NCBI GenBank assembly: GCA_018806915.1 | Contig: JAGKQI010000079.1 | Location: forward strand, 771,001 to 835,000 | Reading direction: 5' to 3' | Length of the DNA stretch: 64,000 bases | DNA from: Phytophthora colocasiae | Lineage: Eukaryota > Oomycota > Peronosporomycetes > Peronosporales > Peronosporaceae | Part shown: positions 38,700 through 49,100 of the stretch, piece by piece | How positions within the stretch are numbered: position 1 is the stretch's first letter | Layout of the letters: the number at the start of each line of letters is the position of its first letter | Made by a program: the position numbers and the translations under genes | The notes under the pieces: generated by a model | Databases searched by the model: none | Told to the model about the DNA's origin: nothing | What the model saw: the letters and a program-made list of their open reading frames with translations, nothing else

Positions 38700-41600
38700 A
38701 TGGAAGACCCTGACGACGCGATGGCAGCAGTCCCAGCCGGGGGAATGCCTGTCGCTGTCTACCCTCCACTACCACCGGGATCGGAACGTGAATTGCGAAT
38801 GATGCAAGAAACAACAACTCGGACGGCAGTCATCCAAGGAGTCGAGACAAATCGTCAAGTGGAAGCCCTGGCCCAACACTCTGCTGCAGCGCATCAACGG
38901 AATGCGGAACAAATTGGCCAGGTCCGGCTTCAGCAAGACCGACTTGCTGCTCAAACTTCAGAATATCTTCAAGCACAACATGACCGTCAGGCCGCACTGA
39001 TGGAGCAGCAAAACGAGATGCGGCGTCAAATGGACGAGCATCGCAGATATCTGGAAGAGCAATACAAGATTCTGAAGGAGGCTGAACAAGCTGTTGGCCT
39101 TCAAGGACAGAGGCTGGAAAGCTTAGAAGAAGCTGTTCAGCCGCACTTACAAACCCGCTGGGGTGCTTTTGCTCAAGGAGCAGAGCAGGCAGCTGATGGA
39201 AGAATGTCCGAAGCTGCTGCAGTCACGGTGGCTGCAGGAACAAATCTCCCGGTGCCTCCGATTTATCGGGGGAGCTCTAAAAAGGAAAAAAGAGAGTTCA
39301 TGGACAGCTATGCGATCTACACAAGACGCATAAAGGCGCTGAATCAAGGAACTCAGGCTAAGTTTTTCGTGATGCCAATTAGCGCGTGCATCGAGCAAGG
39401 CACATTGGTTAGGATCTGTGATTTTGAGCTTTTCAAGGCGGAGACGGAAATCACAGAGGACGAGTGGAAAAATTACTTTCTGTCGGCTCGTAACCCAGAT
39501 AACACTGCCTACAAGACGCTGGAAAAAGACGTAAAGGCACTTTGCATGGACACCGAGTTACAGGATGCAGAATCACGGTTGTCTCGGCTCATGGCAGAGT
39601 TTTACGAGATACTGGATTGTCTTAACATGGAGGATGTCGTGCATACTGAGCCGAAGAAGGTGGTTGGATATCTCGTCGACGCTTTGAGACCGCCATCATT
39701 TAAAGCAGCGGTGAAAGACCAACTGAGCAGACAGTGTCACAAAACAACCAAATCAAACCTGGCATTGTTTTTGAAGTGGCTTCGTGGCGAATTGGACGAC
39801 TTCATGAGATTCGAAGCTCACATTTCAGCACACCCGCATGGCAAGGGTGCTGATAAACCTGCGGCAGCATCTAAGAAAGGGTTTGGTGGTGCACCTAGTA
39901 CGACTAAGCCGCGACCAATATCCGATGATCATTCAGACAAGACCACTAAAAAGCCAAAGTTAAAACCAACGGGTGATCGACCGCCAAAAAAGTGTTTCAA
40001 GTGCGGTGATCCAACACACGGTGTATTTCAGTGCCCCAATGTTGCAAGTCCCACAGAAGCCAAGGAGATTTATGAGTCCACTACGGGGAAAAAAGTGATG
40101 AAACCTGTGTTAGCAGTGGCGCCAGTCGACTCGACGAGAGTGGAGTCGTCATCATCTCTTCCCTGCACGGTTATGGATATGGTGGAGACAGAGATTACTC
40201 CGGACAGTGCAGCTGAAGTATCGCTGGTGACAAAATTGTTGAAGCAATTATCTGCAAAAGGAGTGTGGGTTAACCAGCAGGAAACTAGTGAAGGGTCGGC
40301 TATTGAGGGAGTTGGAAACAGTCCTGTACCAGTGAAGAGCAAAGTTAAGCTCGATCTGCGTTTCTCGACTCCTGGAGGGCCACTAGTACTCCGAAATGTG
40401 ATCTGTTGGGTGACGGAAGGCCATCTACCGATGGGTGTGGGAGACCTACTACTGTCAAGGTGGATCATGGATCGGTTGGGGTATAGCCCTAAGAAATTAC
40501 TGGCAGCGGCGCAACAAGTAAGTGTTGAGTGGGATATGGGTGACGTGGATGACAGCCCAAACCAAGGCGTTGCAAGTGTTCTAGCTTTTTCTGATGAACG
40601 ACCACTTCAAACCGACGAAGAAGTTGCTTTGCGGGAAGACGAAGAGCGAGCGTGCTTTCCTGTTTTTGATGTGGACCAAGACAAGGAACGGGAGGAAATT
40701 AAAGCGATTCTTCTCGAAAAAGTTGACGAAGCACGAAAACTTGGTGCTACTCCTGAGTTTGTGAAGGAGCTAAGAAGCATTTTAATGCAGTTCATTGATG
40801 TTTTTCGGATTGTTATTGGTCGTGATCCACAGGTGGATATGCCTCCAATGGACCCTGAAACCCGGAACAACACCAGTGAAGTGCAAAGCGCGCAGATATT
40901 CTCCGGTGCACCGCGCATTTTTGAAGAAGCATGTCGACGCTCTTATCGCAGCTGGTCTGTGCTACAGAAATCCGAAGAGTCGATGGAGCTCACCCCCTCA
41001 TGTCGTAAACAAGCAAGAAGCAGGAGATCATCGCATGACGGTAGATGTTCGAGGGGCTAATGCTTGCGTTGAGCAAATTGTTTGGCCAATGCCAATTCTG
41101 GAAGTTGCTTTTGAGCAATTACGTGGATCATCGCGATATTTCTCCTTGGATTTCTTTAAAGGTTTTTGGCAGTTTGCGATGGCGATTGCGTGTCAGGAAA
41201 TCTACTCGATCTTAACGGAGGAAGGTGTCATTACACCAACTCGTGTGCTCATGGGAGGCACGAATAGCGTCGCATACGTACAGTCCACGGTCCAGCAAAT
41301 GTTTGATGAGCTCTTTAACAACGGACTAATGATTTGGATTGACGACTTACTGGGGTATGAGGACAGTGATGAAGGATTGCTCATTTTACTGAAAAAGGTT
41401 CTCAGTATCTGTTTGGACAAAGGACTGAAACTTAACCCAAAGAAATGCAGCTTTTACTTGCGAGAAGCTCTTTGGTGCGGACGCGTTGTATCCGGCAAAG
41501 GTGTGAAACACGATCCAGCGAGAATTGATGCACTGGTGAATCTCCCTGCACCAACAACGGGTCAGGAATTACAGCAATTTGTATGTGCGCTAAACTGGAT

Positions 41601-43797
41601 GCGTGCTTCTCTACCAGCATTTAACAAGCTGATTGAGCCGCTAGTGAAAGTCATGGAGAGAGTCTATGAGCTAGCTGGAAGTCGTAAGAAAACTCGTGTG
41701 AGAGCAGTAAAGCTATCCGATGTGGGGTGGGGTGACGATGAAATGGCCGGTTTGAATCGATGCAAGCAAGCACTTCAAAGTGCGTTACTGTTGGCTCACC
41801 CAGACCCGAATAAACGTGTTTCGGTGTACACAGATGCTAGTGATGAGCACTGGGGTGCAGTGATCACACAAATTCCTCGGGATCAAGCACATCGGCCACT
41901 AAGTGAACAAGAACATGAGCCTCTGATGATGTTGAGTGGATCTTTTTCGGGTGCAGCTCAGCGCTGGGCCATAGTGGAAAAAGAGGCCTATGCAATTGTG
42001 GAGACCTGCAGGCGAGCTGATTACCTGCTTCATCGACAAGATGGTTTTGATCTCTTTACAGACCATCGCAACTTACGCTACATTTTCGACCCACAGAGTG
42101 TAGTAAGTACAGTGCCCAAGTATACAGCCGACAAACTGCATCGGTGGGCTATCATTCTGATGGCGTACAACTACAACATTCACGATATAACAGGGGAGGA
42201 GAATGTGTGGGCGGATCTTTTGTCAAGGTGGGGATCAACTCTAAAGACTATCTGTGCGATTCGACTGGTTTCACTACCTCTATCGCCACAACTAGATGAA
42301 CAATTTGAATGGCCTACGGTGGCGGAGATTGTGGCAGTGCAGAATTTGGCAGATCCGCCTGCAGGATTCGACCGATCGGAGTCGGATTCGCTGTGGAGGA
42401 GCCCGGAAGGTAAAATATGGATTCCCGATGCTGCTGTTGACTTGCAAATCCGAACATGCGTCGTGGGGCATTTCGGCGTGGCGGGACATCGCGGCAGTGA
42501 GGTTACCATGAAACAGATCAGTGAAAATTTTGTGTGGAAAGATATGAAGAAAGACATCGAGCATTTCGTACAGCGGTGCCTTCATTGTGCCAGTACGTTG
42601 GGAGGCCCACCTCAGCAGCGTTTGCTAGGTGAGGCAATGCACGCCGAACGCCCAAACGAACTTATTCACTGGGACTTTTTGTACATGGGGGAAAGTGACA
42701 CGGGTGACACTTACGTTTTAGTCGTTAAGGATGACGCATCGAAATTCGTGTGGCTTGTTCCGTGCAAGGTGGCAGACGCTGACACTACTTTCTCTACACT
42801 CATGGACTGGTTTGCATCGTTTGGAGTTTGCCGAACCTGGGTTTCAGATCAAGGTTCGCATTTTAAAAACAAGACGATTGAAGCCTTACAGCATGCTCTA
42901 GGTGCTCACCACCATTTCACTACCGCCAGGTGCCCATGGGCAAATGGTACGGTGGAGGTGGTAATGCGCGAAATATTGCGCTGTTGTCGAGCACTCCTTT
43001 CGGAATGGAGATTGCAGACAAAAGAATGGCCGCGGATCATAAAAATCGTGCAAATGGTATTGAACAACACTCCTTCACCAGCTCTAGGCGGCGTGGCACC
43101 GATAACAGCAATGACAGGCCTCAAAGCAATGGGCCCGGCTGATCATCTGGCTGTTCCAGGATTCGTTAAAACCACAACCTTGAGCGTACTCCAGTCAGCA
43201 CAACGACTGCACGTCAAGCGACTACAGAAAGCATGAGCAGAGATGCACAAGAATACTGGCAAGACCAACGCAGCCACCAGAGCTGCTGGCCGCAGGGCAC
43301 ACAACAAGAAGAAAAGTGTAGCCATGGCTCAATTTGAGGTTGGAGATTTCGTCCTCTACGCGGACGTTTGGCAGCACACACGCAGTAAACTTCGTGTGAA
43401 GTGGTGTGGACCTGCTCAGGTAGTGACAACCGTGTCAAATTGGATTTTTGAAATCCAAAACCTTATTACGGGGAAACGGAAAGAAGTACACGCAAGTCGA
43501 CTAAAATTCTATGCAGACTCCACTTTGAACGTGACAGAAGACCTTTTGCTGCATATTGCTCACAACAGCGAAGGACACGTGGTAGATTCGTTGCACGAGG
43601 TACGATACAACAACAAGGAAAAACGCCACGAAATCAAGGTGCATTGGCGCGGCCTCGACAGCATTGAGGATTCGTGGGAGCCCGCAGATGTACTGTTGGA
43701 AGATGTTCCAACTGCAGTGAAAGCTTTCGTTCGGGATCACAGCAGTCAGAATGCCGTCAAGGCGATGTGCCAGGCATTGAATATCCCGATGGTCTAG
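38700..43797 (+). pseudogene. gypsy gag-pol polyprotein, family A copy 2, two lesions
   Basis: The ATG at 38700 opens gag, with a coiled-coil-rich N-terminus full of Gln/Glu/Arg. A zinc knuckle (KCFKCGDPTHGVFQC) lies near residue 430 and a retropepsin-like DSAAEVSLV follows. A 5-base deletion near 40850 (ATGGACCC versus the ATGGAAGTGACAC of copy 1) shifts the frame. RT (catalytic MIWIDDLLGY), RNase H (YTDASDEHWGA) and integrase (HHCC, SDQGSHFKN, GTVEVVMRE) then run to a TGA at 43234-43236, which replaces the TTA leucine of copy 1. The last block (43243-43797) holds the chromodomain-like EIKVHWRGLDSIEDSWEP and stops just before the 3' LTR. Gag and pol share one frame in the intact form, with no frameshift signal needed. 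Confidence 0.9.
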
Positions 43798-43877
43798 CAG
43801 ACCAGCATCCGGGAACCAGCAGCGCACCGGGACGCTGCATGCATATCAAACGCGAGAAAGGTCTTTGGAGGGGGAAG

Positions 43878-44142
43878 GGTTGTCGCCGTGGCAACACTGT
43901 GAGGTTGTAGATGGGATCAAGCCCAGCAACAACATCACTGCAGAAGAATCGAGAAACAAGTACAGACGGTTAGACCGCAGACGGTTGCTGCAAACACAGA
44001 CGGTTGTAGCAAAGCACGGAAGTGCACTAACCGTCCATAAAGCCTCCAGGACATGCATATCAAAGAAGAGCAGCTAGTGCAGGAGCTAAGGAACTGCTCA
44101 ATACATTATCACTTCTACATTTTCCATTTGGGAGCCATAACA
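43878..44142 (+). repeat. 3' LTR, family A copy 2
   Basis: 265 bp following the polypurine tract. It is identical by eye to the 5' LTR apart from its first base, and is followed by the target duplication GAGTC at 44143-44147. Confidence 0.92.
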
Positions 44143-44147
44143 GAGTC

Positions 44148-44476
44148 CAAAGTTTACTGACGAAACAAGCGTTGCGAGCTGTTTGGTCCTGGAGGGCAGT
44201 GCTTAATAGTATCAGCGGCAAGTAATCACGATGCCGCCTTCAATTTTTGAAGATGCAGATAAAGGAAAACGGCTGGTAAAAGGAAAAGTAGATGCATGAA
44301 ACGCAGATCATCCAGTAATTCCCAGATAACTACTTGTCGATTACGCTCTGTTGATGCCTTAATGATTTGCGTTGTACTAGTATTAGTGATGTTCCAGTAG
44401 AAGAAATTAGTTGATTAACAGATATCGGACTTCTCGTTTTGCTAACTAAGACTTAAGATATCAAAACTGGAAATCA
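44148..44476. other. no recognisable gene
   Basis: Nothing assignable. It lies between the gypsy target site and the end of the LINE fragment and may include its 3' untranslated region (minus strand). Confidence 0.4.
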
Positions 44477-45341
44477 CTAGACCTTACGTACGAGGAATCC
44501 ATGTTCAGGAGGAGGTAAAACTTCAGCAGTCACTGGCTCCAACCCAAGTTGTCGAAGGACATCGACGACTACGGCCTCATCAACACCAATCTTTTCCGCA
44601 TGAGAGTAGATGAATTGACAATGTCTGCGTAAGGAACCTAGCACCGCTTGTGCTTGGTCTCTCAACTCGCGTTTCACGAAAGTGTATATCATTACGGAGT
44701 CTCCACGTTGCGTGAAAGACAATTGCAGTATGAACTCGCCAGAGAACGAGGAGAGTCTTGTGCCTCTGTCTCCATTCCATCTTAAGATCGCTCGGTTTCG
44801 TAAATAGTAGTAGCCGCCAATCTAATGCCACAGAAAAAAAATCACTCCATGGAACCCAAAGCGATCGCCACATCTCTTCTAGTGCTGGACACGATAAAAA
44901 GCAGTGTTCAACTGTTTGTATCGCTGTGCATGATTCTCGAACGCATTGCTGGACAGTAGGGTTAAGCGTTTTCAAGAAATATAGCCGTGAACCAAGTATG
45001 AGATCTCCAAAATACATTCGGAGCATCACATCATGGACAACCGGGAGAAGACAGCGTCGCAGCGATACATATTCCGATAATGTCTTGTTAATCCGGGCTT
45101 GAGGGCATCCAAGCTCCTTCAGTGGGTGAGGGTTCACCGACGTAGTCGGGCAGAGCACATCGTTCCAATCATCTCGCTTCAAGTTAGGAAAGAAATGCGT
45201 TCCTTTCCCGGACTCAACGCCAAAAACCGGTGGAGTGATGTTCCAGTAGTACTGGACCAGTACCATTGCACTTACCTTACTTAGTCTCAAGGCGAACGAA
45301 CTATAGACCGTGCACAATCGATTTCTCCAGCTAGTACTCAA
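44477..45341 (-). pseudogene. 3' fragment of a LINE (non-LTR retrotransposon) pol
   Basis: The minus-strand frame from 45341 to 44580 ends like a LINE ORF2. It has a region beyond the reverse transcriptase with the Cys-His zinc-binding motif typical of zf-RVT (CVRESCTAIQTVEHCFLSCPALEEMW). A Trp-rich stretch follows (LLVLWRVHTAIVFHATWRLRND). A second frame to 44477 overlaps the end and may be the real continuation after a one-base shift. The reverse transcriptase and endonuclease domains are absent, as expected for a 5'-truncated LINE. Its 5' end lies only about 30 bp from the left LTR of the large gypsy element. Confidence 0.65.
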
Positions 45342-45372
45342 GTGTTCGACTTCAAAAGCCTCAGATTACCAT

Positions 45373-46172
45373 TGTGACGATACCAATTCCAATAGAGTCT
45401 CAATCTGCTTCACTGTCTTGCAGATTAAGTGGCGTCCAGTACTGCGCTGTGTGGTCTCGCCGGGTTCTTGTATATCGTGCACAACTTCAACGTCAACAAC
45501 ACTCGTCGGGCCCAGCTCACCTGCGCCGGAACGTCTCCGTCCCTATTTGTATTCAATTCAATCAATGTAAGGTAAAGAACTCAATCTGTCCTCTATCCTG
45601 CGTCTCAACACGATGTCCGCCCAACCAACTGTCGATACTAACAACTGCCCTTGGATCCCGTCTTAAGTGCCGAGGATACTAACTAATGACCCGTTCCCGA
45701 TAGCCCGTCGCCAGTCACTCACCCACTTAACACCGCCCAAAGCCCAATTGCCGGCTCTTCAATCGCTCGACCGTCCACCCAATCTCTCAGTCGCCGTCCA
45801 GAACACCAACTGTGCTCCGTCCGTCGAAGTTCTCAGTCGCCGTCCAGAGTCTCCACTGCGCTCTGTCCGTCGAAGTTCTCGTCGCTTGTGCTCCACTCGG
45901 CAAGTTTTGGAGTGAGGTCTCCGTCCAGCCATCTCAATCGTCTACTTCGCTCTTCGCTCGCTGCTTTAGCGCCCTGCACACCCATGAGCCAGCTGCTCTT
46001 CTGGGTCGCAGTTGTTCCAAGATCGCTCCACTTCGTGGATCGCTTGCACTTCAACGTCGTCCTCACGTCGATCTTCCTCATCGAACCGTCGGCTGGCACG
46101 TCCAGCATCCACATCACGCCGCACGCCATTAACCGCCATCGACTCGTCCATCAATAGGCTTGTCCTATTACA
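45373..46172 (-). repeat. 3' LTR, family B (800 bp)
   Basis: It matches 54203-55048 throughout but has one copy fewer of a 46-bp unit (GTCGCCGTCCAGAACACC...GAAGTTCTCA, near 45790-45835). The last codons and stop of pol (46168-46170) overlap its U3 edge by 5 bp. Confidence 0.95.
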
Positions 46173-49100
46173 CGCCTTCTCCAACCTCAGAGTCTTCCAC
46201 GACTCTGCCGGCCTGAAAGAGCTGCTCATACTCTCGCAGTGACACCCACATTCGTTCATCATCGGCATCGTCCGGTGCATTCGCTCGTCGCCTTTCGGCA
46301 TCACGTTGTGGTTGCAATTCCACCTCCAAGACGTACTGTCCGGCAGCGTTTCTTCTTCTTCGCCGTCGCAACTCCACCATCGGTCTACATTGCTGCCCAC
46401 CGTCATCCTCACTCGGAGCTGTTCGTTGCGTTCGTTTTGCAGGTCTTCTCGCCGTTGCTGTGTTAACTGGAGCCGTCGCTGCTCCCACAATCTCTCCTGT
46501 CGTCTCTGCATCCGACGTCCGTTCGACCGTGCCTTCATCAATCAACTCGTTCAAGATATCGTCCGCTGCTTTCTGCAGATACTCAACAGGATAGTGATAT
46601 GCCACCAAAAATGACACATGCGCTATTATCAGCTCGCCTTCATCGTTCTGATCTTCTCTCTGCAGCAGGAAGTTATCGAAACCCGCCGGTTCCAACACTC
46701 TCAACGGTCCAATCCAATTGTGCACAAACTTTGAAGCCTTAGCTCCTCGTGGAGGTCGATACATCCAGACTTTGTCACCACTTACAAATGTCTGTCGTTT
46801 TCTCGTTCTTTGATTGTAGTATTTTGCTTGTCGCCTCTGTTCTCGCTCTCGAGCTTCGTCCGCACATTCAACACTGTCCTTTAGTGCCTTCACTAGTTTT
46901 CGATGGTACTCAGTCAAGTCTCCAGTCTCGGTCACATGCGTAGCTCGTAGTAACTCGTTCGGCGTCCGTAGCTTGCGTCCCATCATAAGTTCGTTGGGAG
47001 ATAGCGCAACTGTCGAATGTCTTCCGGAATTGTAGGAATACACTGCGAAGTCCACCCAATTGTCCCAATCACACTGCTTCTCATCACTCATGTACGTTGC
47101 CACACAGTCTTTCCACGTACGATGAAATCGTTCAACTAACCCGATCATTTGTGGTCGATATGGTACAGGATTCTTCTGCTGCGCCTGTAACAAGTACATC
47201 AACTCGTCGATCACTTTGCCAGTCAACTCCGGTGCTCCGTCCGTCAGCAATTCACGAAATGGTCCGAATTTCAACACGATGTTCTTCATCAAGAACGCTG
47301 CCACATTCTCAGCTTCGTGCGACTCCACCGTAGTTGCCACCGCGTATCGCGTCACGTACTCAACTGCTGCGATCACATTTCGTTGTCCGTTATCTCCAAC
47401 AGGTAGCGGTCCTGCCACATCTAACGCCCAACGATCTCCAACATTTCCACCTCTCAAACTTCTAAGTGGCGGTATCACATCTCGCGGTCTCGCTTTACGA
47501 CTTCCACAATCTTGGCATCCACGCACCCAACGTCGTACTTCTCTCGCTAGGTTTGGCCACCAATAAATCTGTGCAACTCGCGCTTGCGTATGTGTCGTCC
47601 GTAGATGTCCAGCCCAAATCGAATCATGGCACTCTTTAAATGCCAACGCCCACAGCGCAGGTGGTAAAATCACGCGTATTCCATCCGGCGTTTCAATCAC
47701 AGCCAACCCGTAACTCGTCGTGACATGCATGTTCCTGTACTCGCCTTCCTTGATAAATTTTTGCACCATTTTGCTCTTCATTTGCGCTTCCGTGATCTCT
47801 TCGTCTGTCAATTGCAATGTGTCGCCGTGTTCTCTTCGCTGCCGCCGTTCTTCCGCACTACGTTCCGAAAGCTGGTATCGCTGGCTTTGTGACATCGGTA
47901 CTCGGTGCTGCTCATCGTCCGGTCCTCTTATCAGCTCGTTGCCATCCACCGCTCGCTCTTCCGGGGTTCGTGTCTGTCTCGCTGGTCGTTCAACATTGCT
48001 CCTTTCGTTCGCTGGCTTCTGTTTGTTCGCAGCACTCATGCTCCGTCGTTCAGGCTCGTCATCGGCATCGTTGTCGGCGTCGCCATCGGCATTGTCATCG
48101 GCGTCGTCATTGTACACTAACTGCACCTCCCTCGACTCGCTGGTTGTTCGTTTTAGCGCTTCACGTCGGGATAATGGTCTCTTCTTCGTCAGTGTCTGTG
48201 CCGTAGTAGTATCTCGTCGTCTAGCGTCCATCGTATTCGTTTTGTGTCGTCCACTAGCCGTTCGTCGATCACGACTCGTAGCAGTAGGGCGTCGTACTGC
48301 ACTTGCATTCCGCTTCTCAACAGGGGCACGTGTCGTCGCACGCGTTGGCGTCTCTGTCGCACTGCACGCCTTCTCCAGCTTCGAACCATTGCCTTCGCCA
48401 AGTTCTTCGTGCCCATAAGCTCGTACGTTACCTTCATTATCCAGTGCCGTTTGCTGTACACCACTGACCTCGTTCGCGTCATGTACTGTAGCTCGTTCTT
48501 TTGCTTGTGCTGTAGGCGTTCGTCCGTCAGCAGGATCACCATCACCCAAGTTCCTTTCTGAGTCTCGTCCTCGTGGTGTGTCGCCATGGCCCTCGCCGTC
48601 ATCCGCCACAGTTCCGCCAGTCGTAGCCGTAATAGACACCGCACTCAATATCGGGGCCCTTCTTCTTTTCTTTCGTCTTCGGCCAGCCGCCGCCTTTACC
48701 TTATACACCACCGGTGCTCTCGACAACGCATCCGCAACTACGTTTGTGTTTCCAGGTCGGTATTCCACGTCAAAGTCGTACTCCTGCAACGTCAACGCCC
48801 ATCGGTGCAATTTACCGGTCAAGTTAGTGCTTGTCATTAACCACTTCAATGCCGCGTGATCAGTGACTATCACGAATTTCCGTCCATACAGGTAAGGTCG
48901 AAACAATTTTATCGCCCACACCACTGCCAGACATTCTAACTCCGTAATGCCGTACTTTGTTTCAGCTTCGTTGTTGACTTTGCTTGCATACGCCACAGGC
49001 CTCCAACCATCTCCATCGTTCTGCATCAGACTCGCACCCAAACCTATCGTACTTGCATCGGTAAATAGTCGAAACGGAAGTCGGAAATCAGGGTAGCGTA

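Larger units (their letters stand above)
38406..44142 (+). mobile_element. Ty3/gypsy chromovirus-like element, family A copy 2 (full length)
   Basis: A 265-bp 5' LTR (38406-38670, TGTTGTCGCC...CCATAACA) and a matching 3' LTR (43878-44142) enclose gag-pol. The 5-bp target duplication GAGTC lies at 38401-38405 and 44143-44147. The two LTRs look identical on reading except for the first base of the 3' LTR (G instead of T at 43878), so insertion was very recent. The polypurine tract GGAGGGGGAAG precedes the 3' LTR. I could not recognise a tRNA-complementary primer-binding site in the 29 bases between the 5' LTR and the gag ATG (38700). The coding region has two disabling lesions, described separately. 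Confidence 0.95.
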
